Made by a program: the position numbers and the translations under genes. A DNA stretch of 8,091 nucleotides from an uncultured bacterium (lineage in GTDB: Bacteria > Patescibacteriota > Microgenomatia > UBA8517), in NCBI GenBank assembly GCA_937928235.1, contig CALEZE010000093.1, forward strand, positions 1 to 8,091, given 5' to 3'. Shown here in pieces: positions 1-6,445 of the stretch (positions are counted from its first letter, which is position 1; each line of letters opens with the position of its first letter). The notes under the pieces were generated by a model that did no database searches, was not told the origin of the DNA, and saw nothing but the letters and a program-made list of their open reading frames with translations.

Positions 1-1
1 T

Positions 2-373
2 AAAAGTTTTATAGACAACTACCTTCTTGTTGTTGTAGTATTCCTGCTTGGTTTTATCATTGCCAAGGGTGCACCCTTCATAACCGGCCTTGTCAGATCG
101 TTTCTAAGCCCTTTTCGTTTATTAGGACGTGTAGTAAGTCATGTCATGAAAACTTATGTTAAGGCTTTTTCTCCACTTTCAGGTTCGGATGTTATGTTTG
201 CCGGACTGGTGTTAATTGCAATAAGGGATATATACCTGCTTCTTTCTCCGTATGATCATGTGCGACAATTCGAGGTGTTTTTTGTGTCGCAAACGGTTAT
301 TACTTGGGTTATTTTTTCTGGCGCTCTCCTTTACCTCTCCAGGCGTGTTTTATCTTCAAAGAAGGACACTTGA
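2..373 (+). CDS. Small multi-pass membrane protein, 5' end outside the window
   Basis: The reading frame is open from the first complete codon at base 2 to TGA at 371-373, giving 123 visible residues. There is no ATG, GTG or TTG in frame before the ATG at 146 (visible residue 49), and the upstream 48 codons read as good membrane protein, so the true start most likely lies left of the window. Three hydrophobic segments are seen: about residues 7-21 (a run of Val/Leu/Phe), 64-81 (with an Arg-Asp pair, 75-76, inside it) and 93-112. The C-terminus is basic (RR, KK), which would place it in the cytoplasm. I do not recognise the family. A holin or other lysis/membrane protein next to the terminase genes is possible from position alone, but no sequence feature proves it. 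No Shine-Dalgarno sequence precedes the internal ATG. Confidence 0.6.
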   Translation, partial: KSFIDNYLLVVVVFLLGFIIAKGAPFITGLVRSFLSPFRLLGRVVSHVMKTYVKAFSPLSGSDVMFAGLVLIAIRDIYLLLSPYDHVRQFEVFFVSQTVITWVIFSGALLYLSRRVLSSKKDT

Positions 374-398
374 TATTTCAGTAGTGTCACTGGATAAT
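370..398 (+). promoter_or_regulatory. Putative sigma70-type promoter for the terminase genes (leaderless geometry)
   Basis: A -35 box TTGATA (370-375) and a -10 box GATAAT (393-398) each match the consensus at 5 of 6 positions and are separated by 17 nt. The -10 box ends 8 nt before the ATG at 407, so transcription should begin at or within a base or two of the start codon. The -35 box overlaps the TGA stop (371-373) of the preceding gene. There is no Shine-Dalgarno sequence in the gap, which fits a leaderless transcript. This is a prediction from motif spacing only. Confidence 0.5.
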
Positions 399-406
399 GT
401 ACACAA

Positions 407-1054
407 ATGGGCGAAAAGACTAGTGATGATGCAAGAACCGCACAAAAGGAAGTAAGAATAAGGCTGGTTGAGAGGCTGATACTTCGAGGCTACAAGGATG
501 CAGGAGAGATAAGGCAGGCCCTTGCCAACATGAACCCCCCGGTTAGAGTTACAAAGCGCACAATCTACCGCTACAAAGGTATCATTGCCAGGAAAAACAC
601 AGAGAAGATAGCAAAGAAAGAAGGTCTAAATAAAACAGTTGAAGAGATCGCTTTTGAAATAAAACAAACCTTTGAGGAGGTTAACGCCGAGTTGTGGCGG
701 GAGTTTCATAAAAAGCAGTATGTTATTGCCAAGTGCCCGCACTGCGAAGAAGAACACAGGGTTAAGGTGCCGGGTGCAGGGACGGGTAAGGTCCAGGCTC
801 TAAAGGAAGTAAGGGAAACCACCAAAGAGACTCTTAGCCTGTTGCAGTCTCTTGGCTTAATACACAAAGAGGCTGACAAGACAAGTATCATTGGCCCAGA
901 CGGCAAGCCAGTTGACCCAGGCTCTCTTGACACGGCTGCTCTTAATCAGCAATTCATTGCTTTTCTGAAAGCCAAATACCAAAGCCCCACTGGTATTAAA
1001 GCGGAAATAGAAGACAACACGGCGGAAGCAGAAACAAAGAAACGACCTAACTAA
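407..1054 (+). CDS. Putative terminase small subunit (DNA-recognition subunit)
   Basis: This 215-residue protein lies directly upstream of the large terminase gene (1 nt between stop and start), the classic place for the small subunit that binds the packaging site and regulates the motor. Residues about 12-60 look like a helix-turn-helix or winged-helix domain: a helix rich in Arg/Leu (18-28), a second helix (31-40), and a recognition-type helix around 48-60 (TKRTIYRYKGII). Residues 75-105 and 127-150 are predicted helical and could form the oligomerisation part. In between sits one CPHC knuckle (Cys110, Cys113) with His117 nearby, resembling half a zinc site. The tail (about 195-215) is charged and probably disordered. 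The start at 407 is preferred because a promoter-like -10 box ends 8 nt upstream; no Shine-Dalgarno sequence is present. The function rests mainly on position plus the DNA-binding domain. Confidence 0.72.
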   Translation: MGEKTSDDARTAQKEVRIRLVERLILRGYKDAGEIRQALANMNPPVRVTKRTIYRYKGIIARKNTEKIAKKEGLNKTVEEIAFEIKQTFEEVNAELWREFHKKQYVIAKCPHCEEEHRVKVPGAGTGKVQALKEVRETTKETLSLLQSLGLIHKEADKTSIIGPDGKPVDPGSLDTAALNQQFIAFLKAKYQSPTGIKAEIEDNTAEAETKKRPN

Positions 1055-1055
1055 C
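1047..1055 (+). promoter_or_regulatory. CTAACTAAC initiation-region motif at the TerS/TerL junction
   Basis: The sequence CTAACTAAC directly precedes the large terminase ATG and contains the TerS stop TAA (1052-1054). The same 9-mer, followed by A, occurs 4 nt before the capsid gene ATG (6474-6482). There is no Shine-Dalgarno sequence. Start at 1056 probably depends on reinitiation after the stop one base upstream; a role for the motif itself is speculative. Confidence 0.25.
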
Positions 1056-2840
1056 ATGCTACTTGACTTGGACAGCCACACAAAGGCGCTTGAAAGAGAG
1101 AACATAATTGCCTGGATCATGCAGCATGCAATAAAAACGGAGAGGGGGCGCCCTGTGGAGTTTGACCGCTTTTCCTTCATGATAGACCCTTACCTTGATT
1201 GGCACCCTCGCCAGGGGTCAAGAAAAGCAGCACAGTGTGGTTGGTCTATCATGACTAACCTGAAACTCTTCTACTCTGCAAAACACGGTATCCCGGGCTA
1301 CGGTGTGCCAGCTGCTAACGTTATCTACACTCTACCAAGTGACAAGGATGTTAACGACTTTGTGCCGTCAAAAACCAACCTGTTAATTCAAAACAACTCT
1401 GTACTTAAAAGCTATCTCATGGATGACAACCTTAACGTCCGGGATGTTGACTCCATACAAAGAAAACAAATTGGTAACTCAATGGTTTACTTCAAAGGTA
1501 CAAGAAGCAAAACCGCGGCCCTCATGATTTCTTCTGACCTTAATATTCACGACGAGTCGGACCGGTCCGAACAGTCGGTGGTGGAGCAGTACGAAAGCCG
1601 TCTCGAAAACTCTCTCTACCGGGGTATTTGGCAGTTTAGTAACCCCTCTTTCCCTAACATGCCGGCAGACGTCATGTTTAAAGACTCCGACCAGAAGCAT
1701 TGGTTTGTTAAGTGTGAGCATTGTGGTCACTGGCAGTATTGTGCTTGGAAGAAATTAAGCGAGGTGGAATTTGTAAAAGCCATGCACTTTTATGTTGACG
1801 ACCGAAACGGCCAGTATGTTTGTGGCAAGTGCGCCCGACCTATTAGCGACGAAGTCAGGAAGAGGGGGCAGTGGATATCAAAGTACCCAAAGAGACTTGA
1901 GGATGTTTCCGGTTACTGGGTAAACCAGATGATGTACTCGTGGAAGAGCGCCAAGGACCTTTTGAAACTTGAGGAGAAAAAGTCAGTTGGATACTTTCAT
2001 AACTTCGTACTAGGGCTTCCGTACATTGGTAGTGATGTTGTTGTAGACGGGGATGTTATTGTCCAAAACATGGTTCTTGACAAACCGAAGTGGGAAAGAG
2101 GCAAGGTGGCAATGGGTATCGATAACGGAGATATAAAACACTACGTCATTGGTGATGCAACAGGGATTTTTGAGATAGGCTCTACCGACTCCTGGGACGA
2201 TATAGAGCTGCTCATACAAAAGTATGACCCTATCTTTGTCGTTGACTTGAACCCTTACCCCAAAAGACCGAGGGACCTGGCCAAAAAGTACCGTAAAGGT
2301 TTTGCCTCTTTTTATGTTGACAACACTAAAGACCTACAGCTTGTGCGCTGGGGGACAAAAGACAAAATGCACATGGTGTATCCGGACCGCAACAAGGTCT
2401 TTGACGACATTGTCGGTTATATTGCCGGTGGTGGCATGAACTTCTACGGACCTAAAAGTTATTGGAAGGAGTACATTGAGCACTGGGAAACGATGTACCG
2501 GGCGGACATGGTTGGTAGCCAGAGGGCGGAGGACGTTGGACCGACGACAAGGGTCAAGAGGGGTATCTGGCAGTCTTCAACCGGGGAGGACCATTACTGC
2601 CATGCGACACTCTACTATATAGTGGCTTTGTCTCGGTTGTTGCATGGTACTGCCAAAGTGTTAACACAGGGCCAGTCCCCTAAAAAGATAATAGAAAGGG
2701 ACCAGAAAACATCTGTTCCAACTGTCCCGGATGTCAACAAAGGTAGAATGACCCCAACCAAAAGTTATATACCGGATTTATCAGAGCACCTCGGAAAAAA
2801 GGGCAAGGGAACTGGTGGCGCGAGAAGTGGTAATATGTAA
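1056..2840 (+). CDS. terL: Terminase large subunit, GpA-like packaging ATPase/nuclease
   Basis: At 594 residues this has a normal length for a GpA-type large terminase, the motor that translocates DNA into the procapsid and cuts concatemers. The N-terminal ATPase part has a deviant Walker A at 56-64 (RKAAQCGWS), the form seen in phage terminases of the AQxG(W/L)S type rather than GKT. A Walker B-like DE pair is at 166-167 (IHDESDRS), and an FSNPS segment at 194-198 resembles the coupling motif. A zinc-ribbon insertion follows, with CxxC pairs at 220/223 and 256/259, characteristic of the GpA group. The C-terminal RNase H-like nuclease shows candidate metal-binding acids D356 (MGIDNGD), D397 (FVVDLNP) and D512 in DHYCHATLY. 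Residues 540-594 form a charged, Gly/Lys-rich tail. The start is set by the TAAC-ATG junction with TerS, so translation is probably coupled. Family assignment is from motifs, not from a search. Confidence 0.92.
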   Translation: MLLDLDSHTKALERENIIAWIMQHAIKTERGRPVEFDRFSFMIDPYLDWHPRQGSRKAAQCGWSIMTNLKLFYSAKHGIPGYGVPAANVIYTLPSDKDVNDFVPSKTNLLIQNNSVLKSYLMDDNLNVRDVDSIQRKQIGNSMVYFKGTRSKTAALMISSDLNIHDESDRSEQSVVEQYESRLENSLYRGIWQFSNPSFPNMPADVMFKDSDQKHWFVKCEHCGHWQYCAWKKLSEVEFVKAMHFYVDDRNGQYVCGKCARPISDEVRKRGQWISKYPKRLEDVSGYWVNQMMYSWKSAKDLLKLEEKKSVGYFHNFVLGLPYIGSDVVVDGDVIVQNMVLDKPKWERGKVAMGIDNGDIKHYVIGDATGIFEIGSTDSWDDIELLIQKYDPIFVVDLNPYPKRPRDLAKKYRKGFASFYVDNTKDLQLVRWGTKDKMHMVYPDRNKVFDDIVGYIAGGGMNFYGPKSYWKEYIEHWETMYRADMVGSQRAEDVGPTTRVKRGIWQSSTGEDHYCHATLYYIVALSRLLHGTAKVLTQGQSPKKIIERDQKTSVPTVPDVNKGRMTPTKSYIPDLSEHLGKKGKGTGGARSGNM

Positions 2841-2857
2841 GAATAGACTAACCTGCA

Positions 2858-4834
2858 ATGGACAATGACCAGCCAATTAATACTATCGGAGTACCGGCCG
2901 AGACGGAACCCAACGAGGAGAGTGTAGAGCTTCGAGAGGACACAATCTCTCCCAAAATGTCGGAGGCAGATTTTAGTGACCTTGTTAGAAACAGAATACA
3001 AAGAGCCAAAGAGCACTGGAACAAGTTTGACCTAGCGGACAAACAAGAGAGAAACTTCAAATACTGGGTTGGTAACCAGGTTGACAACAACGCCCTCCGC
3101 GACGATTTGGAAAAAGGTGCAGACAACGCGATCTTTAGAAACATTGAAACTTTTCTGCCCATTGCCACTGCAAGGAAACCAGAACTTTCCGTCACTCCAG
3201 CTTTTAAAAACGAGGTAACAAGGGACTTTGCCTCGGATGTTAAAAGGACGGGAGAGACAGAGTGGGAAGTTAGACAGGGCATGGGACCTCTTCTTAGCAG
3301 GGGAATTAGAAACCACCAGATCAACCTTATTGGTATTTTCCAGGTCGGTGTTGATCCAGACACGGGTGAATACTGGACAGAGGAGATTTATGCAACAGAG
3401 GTTGTTATAGATAGGTATGGGCGCTTTTTAGCACGTTACATCAAAGACGAGACAATAGGTGACCTTATAGAAAGGTATCCGGAGAAAAAGGAAGAGATTG
3501 TCGAACAACTTAACCTCCCCAAGGGTGCCGAGACACAAAAGAAGTACCTTGACTCACCAGTTGAGTACATAGAAGCCTGGACGGACGAGGTGGTTGGTTG
3601 GAAACTTAACGAGCTGGTTCTCGGGGTTGAAGAGAACCCCCACTTTGACTACGAAGGTGTGGAATACGAGACGGGAGAAGTCGAGATAGATGAAGAGACA
3701 CAGTCAGAAGTGCCAGTGACTCAAAAGGTATTCTTTAACCACTTCAAGAAACCAAAGATGCCGTTTCTCTTTTTGACCTACTTTAATAGGGGTACACAGG
3801 TGATTGACGACACCTCCCTTATTGATCAGGCGATTGGCCCCCAAGACTGGATCAACAAAAGAAAAAGACAAATAGGGGCCAACGCGGACTCTACGAACGG
3901 CTGGTGGGTTTCTTCTGGGGACTTTATCAGTCAAGAAGAGTTTGACAAGATAGACGGCTCTATTGACATGAAGGTCTGGTTGGAGAACGGCACGCCAGGT
4001 GACGGTGTTGCTCATATCACGGGACAAGAGTTGCCGGTATATGTCTACAATGACCTTGTTGACTCCCGAAATGTTATAGACAACCTCATGGGGACTCACT
4101 CAACCACAAGAGGGGCTGAATCTGATAACCCGACTTTGGGGCAAGATGTTTTGCAAAAACAACAGGACTACGGCCGTGTTGACGGTTACATAAGAGACGC
4201 GGTCGAGAAGTTTGCACAGAAGTGGTATGAGTGGCAGTACCACTTGCGACTAGTTCATGGTGTAGAAGAAGTCTCAATAGCAATTCCAGAAGACGACGAC
4301 TTCGAGCAGGAAAATGTTGTTTTCTCCAGAGACAAGGTTCCTTTGATACGAATGAAGGACGGCTCAATAGTTCCTATCCCCCTTGTTTTTAAAATACAAC
4401 AAGGATCAACCCTCCCAAGGGACGAGGTCACAGAACTGTTTAGAGCAAAAGAGGTAAAAGACGCGGTAGCCCCAATAGATCTTTTCAAGATGATGAACCT
4501 ACCTAACCCAAGAGAGCTTGCTAAAAACGCTCTGATGTGGGGCGAGGATCCCTACTCTTTCTTTTCTGACGACCCGGATGTCATGGAAATGTTAAGGCGC
4601 AAGGCGGAAGCTATGAGAGCACAAGAACAACAAGATGTTACTGACGCTGCTAATGCAGCTAGTAGTGAGGCTTCTACTCCGGCTGGTGGACAGATACCCC
4701 AGGGTGGTGCTGGAGACACGCCACCAACGGGAACATCCCCTGCCGGGGTAGCAAAAGCAATGAAGTCGATACTAGATGAACAAGGTATACCAGCGGAAGC
4801 ACTAGACGCTGCGCTTAGTGGACAAGGGGCTTAG
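2858..4834 (+). CDS. Phage portal protein
   Basis: This 658-residue protein follows the large terminase, the standard portal position, and has a typical portal length. Portals form the dodecameric ring at one capsid vertex through which DNA enters and to which TerL and the tail attach. Visible features: an acidic N-terminal arm (1-45); an alpha/beta body in which residues 88-115 (DNAIFRNIETFLPIATARKP) and 300-345 (MPFLFLTYFNRGTQVIDDTS, then an IGPQDWINKRKRQIG helix) look like the wing/clip regions of P22-type portals; a helical region 395-465 that probably lines the channel; and a C-terminal part (575-658) with a helix followed by a Gly/Pro/Thr-rich linker (about 605-628) and a final short helix, which could be a barrel or a disordered tail. 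It starts 17 nt after the TerL stop. The region before ATG has CTAAC (2848-2852) but no Shine-Dalgarno sequence. The stop is TAG. Confidence 0.85.
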   Translation: MDNDQPINTIGVPAETEPNEESVELREDTISPKMSEADFSDLVRNRIQRAKEHWNKFDLADKQERNFKYWVGNQVDNNALRDDLEKGADNAIFRNIETFLPIATARKPELSVTPAFKNEVTRDFASDVKRTGETEWEVRQGMGPLLSRGIRNHQINLIGIFQVGVDPDTGEYWTEEIYATEVVIDRYGRFLARYIKDETIGDLIERYPEKKEEIVEQLNLPKGAETQKKYLDSPVEYIEAWTDEVVGWKLNELVLGVEENPHFDYEGVEYETGEVEIDEETQSEVPVTQKVFFNHFKKPKMPFLFLTYFNRGTQVIDDTSLIDQAIGPQDWINKRKRQIGANADSTNGWWVSSGDFISQEEFDKIDGSIDMKVWLENGTPGDGVAHITGQELPVYVYNDLVDSRNVIDNLMGTHSTTRGAESDNPTLGQDVLQKQQDYGRVDGYIRDAVEKFAQKWYEWQYHLRLVHGVEEVSIAIPEDDDFEQENVVFSRDKVPLIRMKDGSIVPIPLVFKIQQGSTLPRDEVTELFRAKEVKDAVAPIDLFKMMNLPNPRELAKNALMWGEDPYSFFSDDPDVMEMLRRKAEAMRAQEQQDVTDAANAASSEASTPAGGQIPQGGAGDTPPTGTSPAGVAKAMKSILDEQGIPAEALDAALSGQGA

Positions 4835-4839
4835 TTTAC

Positions 4840-4845
4840 TATAAT
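4840..4845 (+). promoter_or_regulatory. Putative -10 box (TATAAT) with leaderless geometry
   Basis: A perfect TATAAT lies just after the portal stop and ends 7 nt before the ATG at 4853, the same distance as at the other proposed leaderless starts. The -35 is poor: the best candidate, TGGACA at 4819-4824, would leave only 15 nt of spacer. The short AT-rich gap could produce this box by chance, so confidence is modest. Confidence 0.35.
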
Positions 4846-4852
4846 AATAGTT

Positions 4853-5248
4853 ATGCACAACATGCCAATGGACGAGTCAACATACTCAAAGAAGTACAAA
4901 AAGAAACTGGAAGAAGAAAAAAAGAAAGCTGATGCTGTACTAAAGAAACTTCCGGATAACAAAATTGCCAAGGCAATAAAGGCTCGCAAGAATAGGGAGC
5001 TGAAACAAGACGACAAAGATTCCCCGGAAGCCAAGACCTGGTCCTTTGTTCAAACTGCTTACTACACGGCTCAAGATATCTACATGGACGGAGAAGCATC
5101 TCTCGACGAAGCGTTAGCGGAGTTGATTGACGCTCTGCAAGTTTGTCGTCAACTGGCAACGGAAAAAGGAGAAAGTGGCAAAGTTGCTAACCCCAAAGGA
5201 AAAAAGGCAAAAGAAGAAAAGGAAATGGCCGAAGAGGTCGGCTATTGA
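4853..5248 (+). CDS. Lysine-rich 131-residue protein between portal and scaffold, unrecognised
   Basis: I do not recognise this protein. It has a strongly basic, helical N-terminal region (about 11-50: KKYKKKLEEEKKKAD, then a KAIKARKNREL segment) that could be a coiled coil or nucleic-acid-binding helix. The central segment (59-105) is less charged, with aromatic residues (TWSFVQTAYYTAQDIYMDG) and an amphipathic helix (83-103, one Cys at 98). The tail (106-131) is Lys/Glu-rich and likely disordered. It has no signal peptide, membrane segment or protease motif. Its place between portal and scaffold suggests a minor head or assembly-chaperone role, by position only. The ATG at 4853 is chosen because it lies 7 nt after a TATAAT; in-frame ATGs at 4862 and 4868 are alternatives. 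Its TGA stop sits inside the -35 box of the next promoter. Confidence 0.75.
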   Translation: MHNMPMDESTYSKKYKKKLEEEKKKADAVLKKLPDNKIAKAIKARKNRELKQDDKDSPEAKTWSFVQTAYYTAQDIYMDGEASLDEALAELIDALQVCRQLATEKGESGKVANPKGKKAKEEKEMAEEVGY

Positions 5249-5274
5249 CAAGACTGACATTTAGACACTATTAT
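5245..5274 (+). promoter_or_regulatory. Putative sigma70-type promoter for the scaffold gene
   Basis: A consensus -35 box TTGACA (5245-5250) and a -10 box TATTAT (5269-5274, 5 of 6) are separated by 18 nt. Predicted transcription starts near 5281, giving a leader of about 55 nt before the scaffold ATG at 5337. The -35 overlaps the TGA stop (5246-5248) of the preceding gene. This is one of the two best promoter matches in the window. Confidence 0.6.
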
Positions 5275-5279
5275 TAGTG
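5266..5279. repeat. Inverted repeat over the scaffold promoter -10 box
   Basis: CACTA (5266-5270) and TAGTG (5275-5279) form a perfect 5-bp inverted repeat with a 4-nt TTAT centre, and the arms overlap the -10 hexamer. It could be a small operator half-site pair or a coincidence in AT-rich DNA. Further into the leader, ACAC (5296-5299) and GTGT (5306-5309) can form a weak 4-bp hairpin. Confidence 0.3.
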
Positions 5280-5336
5280 CTAGTTACCTTACCCGACACG
5301 AGAGGGTGTAATAAAAAGCCGTGCTAAAAAGGTACA

Positions 5337-6320
5337 ATGCCAAAACCACTTAACTTAGACGATATAGAAATCCCCAAAGAGGACGCTGACAAACCGGCCG
5401 ATATTGATACTTCACCGGGTGGCGCTGACCCAGGAGTAGCAGATGACCCCAAAGATGCACCAAAAGAAGGTGATGAGGACAATGTCGAAGAAGAAGAGAC
5501 AGAAGATGATAAGGACAAGGAAGAAGAGAAAGACTCCCCAGACGAAAAAGACCAAACAAAAGAAGGTGATGAAGAAGAGGAGGAAGACGAAGAAGACCCC
5601 GACGACAAAGAGCTGACCCCATTTCACGAACACCCCGACTGGAAGAAAATGGTCAAAAGCAGGGAGGAGGATAAGACTCTTATAACGAAGCTCGAAGGAC
5701 AGGTGGAGCTTCTTACGCAACAAAAGGGTTTAACTGCGGAAGGCAAAGAAGCGGCAGTCAAAAGCGCCGACGACAGAATTCAGGAGGATATTGACAACGG
5801 TTGGGAACCGAAAGACCACCTGGAGTTGACAAAAAGGTATGGTCAGTATTTAAGAGACGACATTGATAGACAAAGAAAAGAAGAAGAAAAAAAGCAGGCA
5901 GAGGAAAACAACCAACTTGAGGAGAACAAGAAAAAAGCAGGAGAGCAAATAAATGAATTCTTTGAAGAAAACAAGGTTGTGTCTCAAGAGGACAAAGACC
6001 TTGTTTTAGAACAAGTTATCAAGTGGCGTGACGAAGGTTACGTGCCGAACCCCACCGTGGGGACGTTGAAACTCGCCTTTCAACACTTAAAGGAGGCCGG
6101 CAAACTCGGGGGCAGCCAGCCAAAACCAAAGAAAAAGGAGGGCGAGGAGAAAAAGGAGAAAGAAGCGGCAGACAAAAAGAAAAAGACTCTTAAAAAGACA
6201 AGTAGACCCAAAGGGGGCGACGGTGGAGGAGAAAGGGGCGACGGTAAAAAGCCTTACTCCAAACTGGCACAAAGTAGCATAGACGATATTGTTACCGAGG
6301 CGGCAAAAACCCTCGGGTAA
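5337..6320 (+). CDS. Putative capsid scaffolding protein
   Basis: This 327-residue protein directly upstream of the major capsid gene has the composition of a phage scaffold: almost no hydrophobic core, long helices and strong charge segregation. Residues about 36-92 are extremely acidic, with Glu/Asp runs, and probably disordered. Residues 93-255 are mainly helical, with coiled-coil-like parts (about 104-130 and 172-210). Residues 261-304 are strongly basic with Lys runs and Gly-rich ends. The last part (305-327, PYSKLAQSSIDDIVTEAAKT) looks like a short amphipathic helix. In P22- and SPP1-type systems a C-terminal basic/helical segment binds the coat protein, so that end is the likely coat-binding site here; this is inference. 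No protease domain is fused to it. The start follows a leader of about 55 nt; the AAGG at 5329-5332 is at most a very weak, close-spaced Shine-Dalgarno match. Confidence 0.8.
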   Translation: MPKPLNLDDIEIPKEDADKPADIDTSPGGADPGVADDPKDAPKEGDEDNVEEEETEDDKDKEEEKDSPDEKDQTKEGDEEEEEDEEDPDDKELTPFHEHPDWKKMVKSREEDKTLITKLEGQVELLTQQKGLTAEGKEAAVKSADDRIQEDIDNGWEPKDHLELTKRYGQYLRDDIDRQRKEEEKKQAEENNQLEENKKKAGEQINEFFEENKVVSQEDKDLVLEQVIKWRDEGYVPNPTVGTLKLAFQHLKEAGKLGGSQPKPKKKEGEEKKEKEAADKKKKTLKKTSRPKGGDGGGERGDGKKPYSKLAQSSIDDIVTEAAKTLG

Positions 6321-6341
6321 AAATTTGCTTCATTTCTCCTC

Positions 6342-6371
6342 TTGACAAGCTCGGAGGATTATTGCTACTGT
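6342..6371 (+). promoter_or_regulatory. Putative upstream promoter (P1) before the capsid gene
   Basis: A consensus -35 TTGACA (6342-6347) is followed after 18 nt by an extended -10: TGC (6363-6365) plus TACTGT (6366-6371). The hexamer matches only 3 of 6 positions, but these include the first two and the last, and the TGn extension may compensate. The 10-mer TCCTCTTGAC around this -35 (6337-6346) recurs around the -35 at 8004-8013. The box ends 7 nt before an ATG (6379) that opens a five-codon reading frame. Confidence 0.35.
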
Positions 6372-6396
6372 GGTTCTAATGAGTTTAGTTGAGTAA

Positions 6397-6423
6397 AAAA
6401 ACTTGACAAAGTTTTTAAAAACT
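6397..6423. repeat. Nested perfect palindromes centred on the capsid promoter -35
   Basis: AAAAACTT (6397-6404) and AAGTTTTT (6409-6416) form a perfect 8-bp inverted repeat around the 4-nt centre GACA; together the left arm end and centre make the TTGACA -35 box. The right arm is shared with a second, gapless 14-bp palindrome, AGTTTTTAAAAACT (6410-6423). The A5CT half-site therefore occurs three times in 27 bp with alternating orientation. This is typical of a repressor or activator operator, and the A/T runs would also curve the DNA. Confidence 0.5.
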
Positions 6424-6432
6424 ATCTATACT
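6403..6432 (+). promoter_or_regulatory. Putative main promoter (P2) of the major capsid gene
   Basis: TTGACA (6403-6408, 6 of 6) and TATACT (6427-6432, 5 of 6) are separated by 18 nt, the same spacing as the scaffold promoter. Predicted start of transcription is near 6439, giving a leader of about 48 nt before the ATG at 6487. It lies inside the nested inverted repeats described separately, so regulated late expression is likely. Confidence 0.65.
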
Positions 6433-6445
6433 CAATTAAGTCAAC

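Larger units (their letters stand above)
6385..6439. repeat. Outer inverted repeat flanking the capsid promoter
   Basis: TTAGTTGAGT (6385-6394) and ACTCAATTAA (6430-6439) are complementary over 10 bp with a single position that would be a G-T wobble in RNA. The arms bracket the capsid promoter; the right arm begins in the -10 hexamer and ends about at the predicted transcription start. It may be an operator pair, or in transcripts from the upstream promoter it may fold into a long hairpin together with the inner repeats. Confidence 0.45.

Noticed and set aside
252..455. 67-codon + strand frame overlapping the membrane protein and the start of the small terminase
   Set aside because: It overlaps two better-supported genes in another frame, has no initiation signal and no recognisable protein character.
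3704..4367. Antisense frames within the portal gene
   Set aside because: These are shadows of a well-supported portal gene, without promoters or family resemblance.
5277..5327. GTG-started 16-codon frame in the scaffold leader
   Set aside because: It begins only 3 nt after the -10 box, upstream of the predicted transcription start, and has no initiation signal.
5322..5330. Extended -10-like TGC-TAAAAA close to the scaffold ATG
   Set aside because: The hexamer matches only 4 of 6 positions, there is no -35 at a usable distance, and the promoter at 5245-5274 explains expression better.
5324..5608. Antisense reading frame coding for a poly-serine protein
   Set aside because: It is the mirror of the GAA/GAT-rich acidic part of the scaffold gene; the low complexity comes from that codon use and there is no start signal.
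5826..5852. TTGACA inside the scaffold gene with a downstream TATTTA
   Set aside because: The spacer is only 15 nt, the position is inside a coding region and it precedes no gene start; the bases are explained by Leu-Thr codons.
6309..6318. ACCC-TC-GGGT at the scaffold gene end as a terminator
   Set aside because: The loop of two bases is too tight and no T-run follows on the + strand; the remaining 3-bp stem is too weak.
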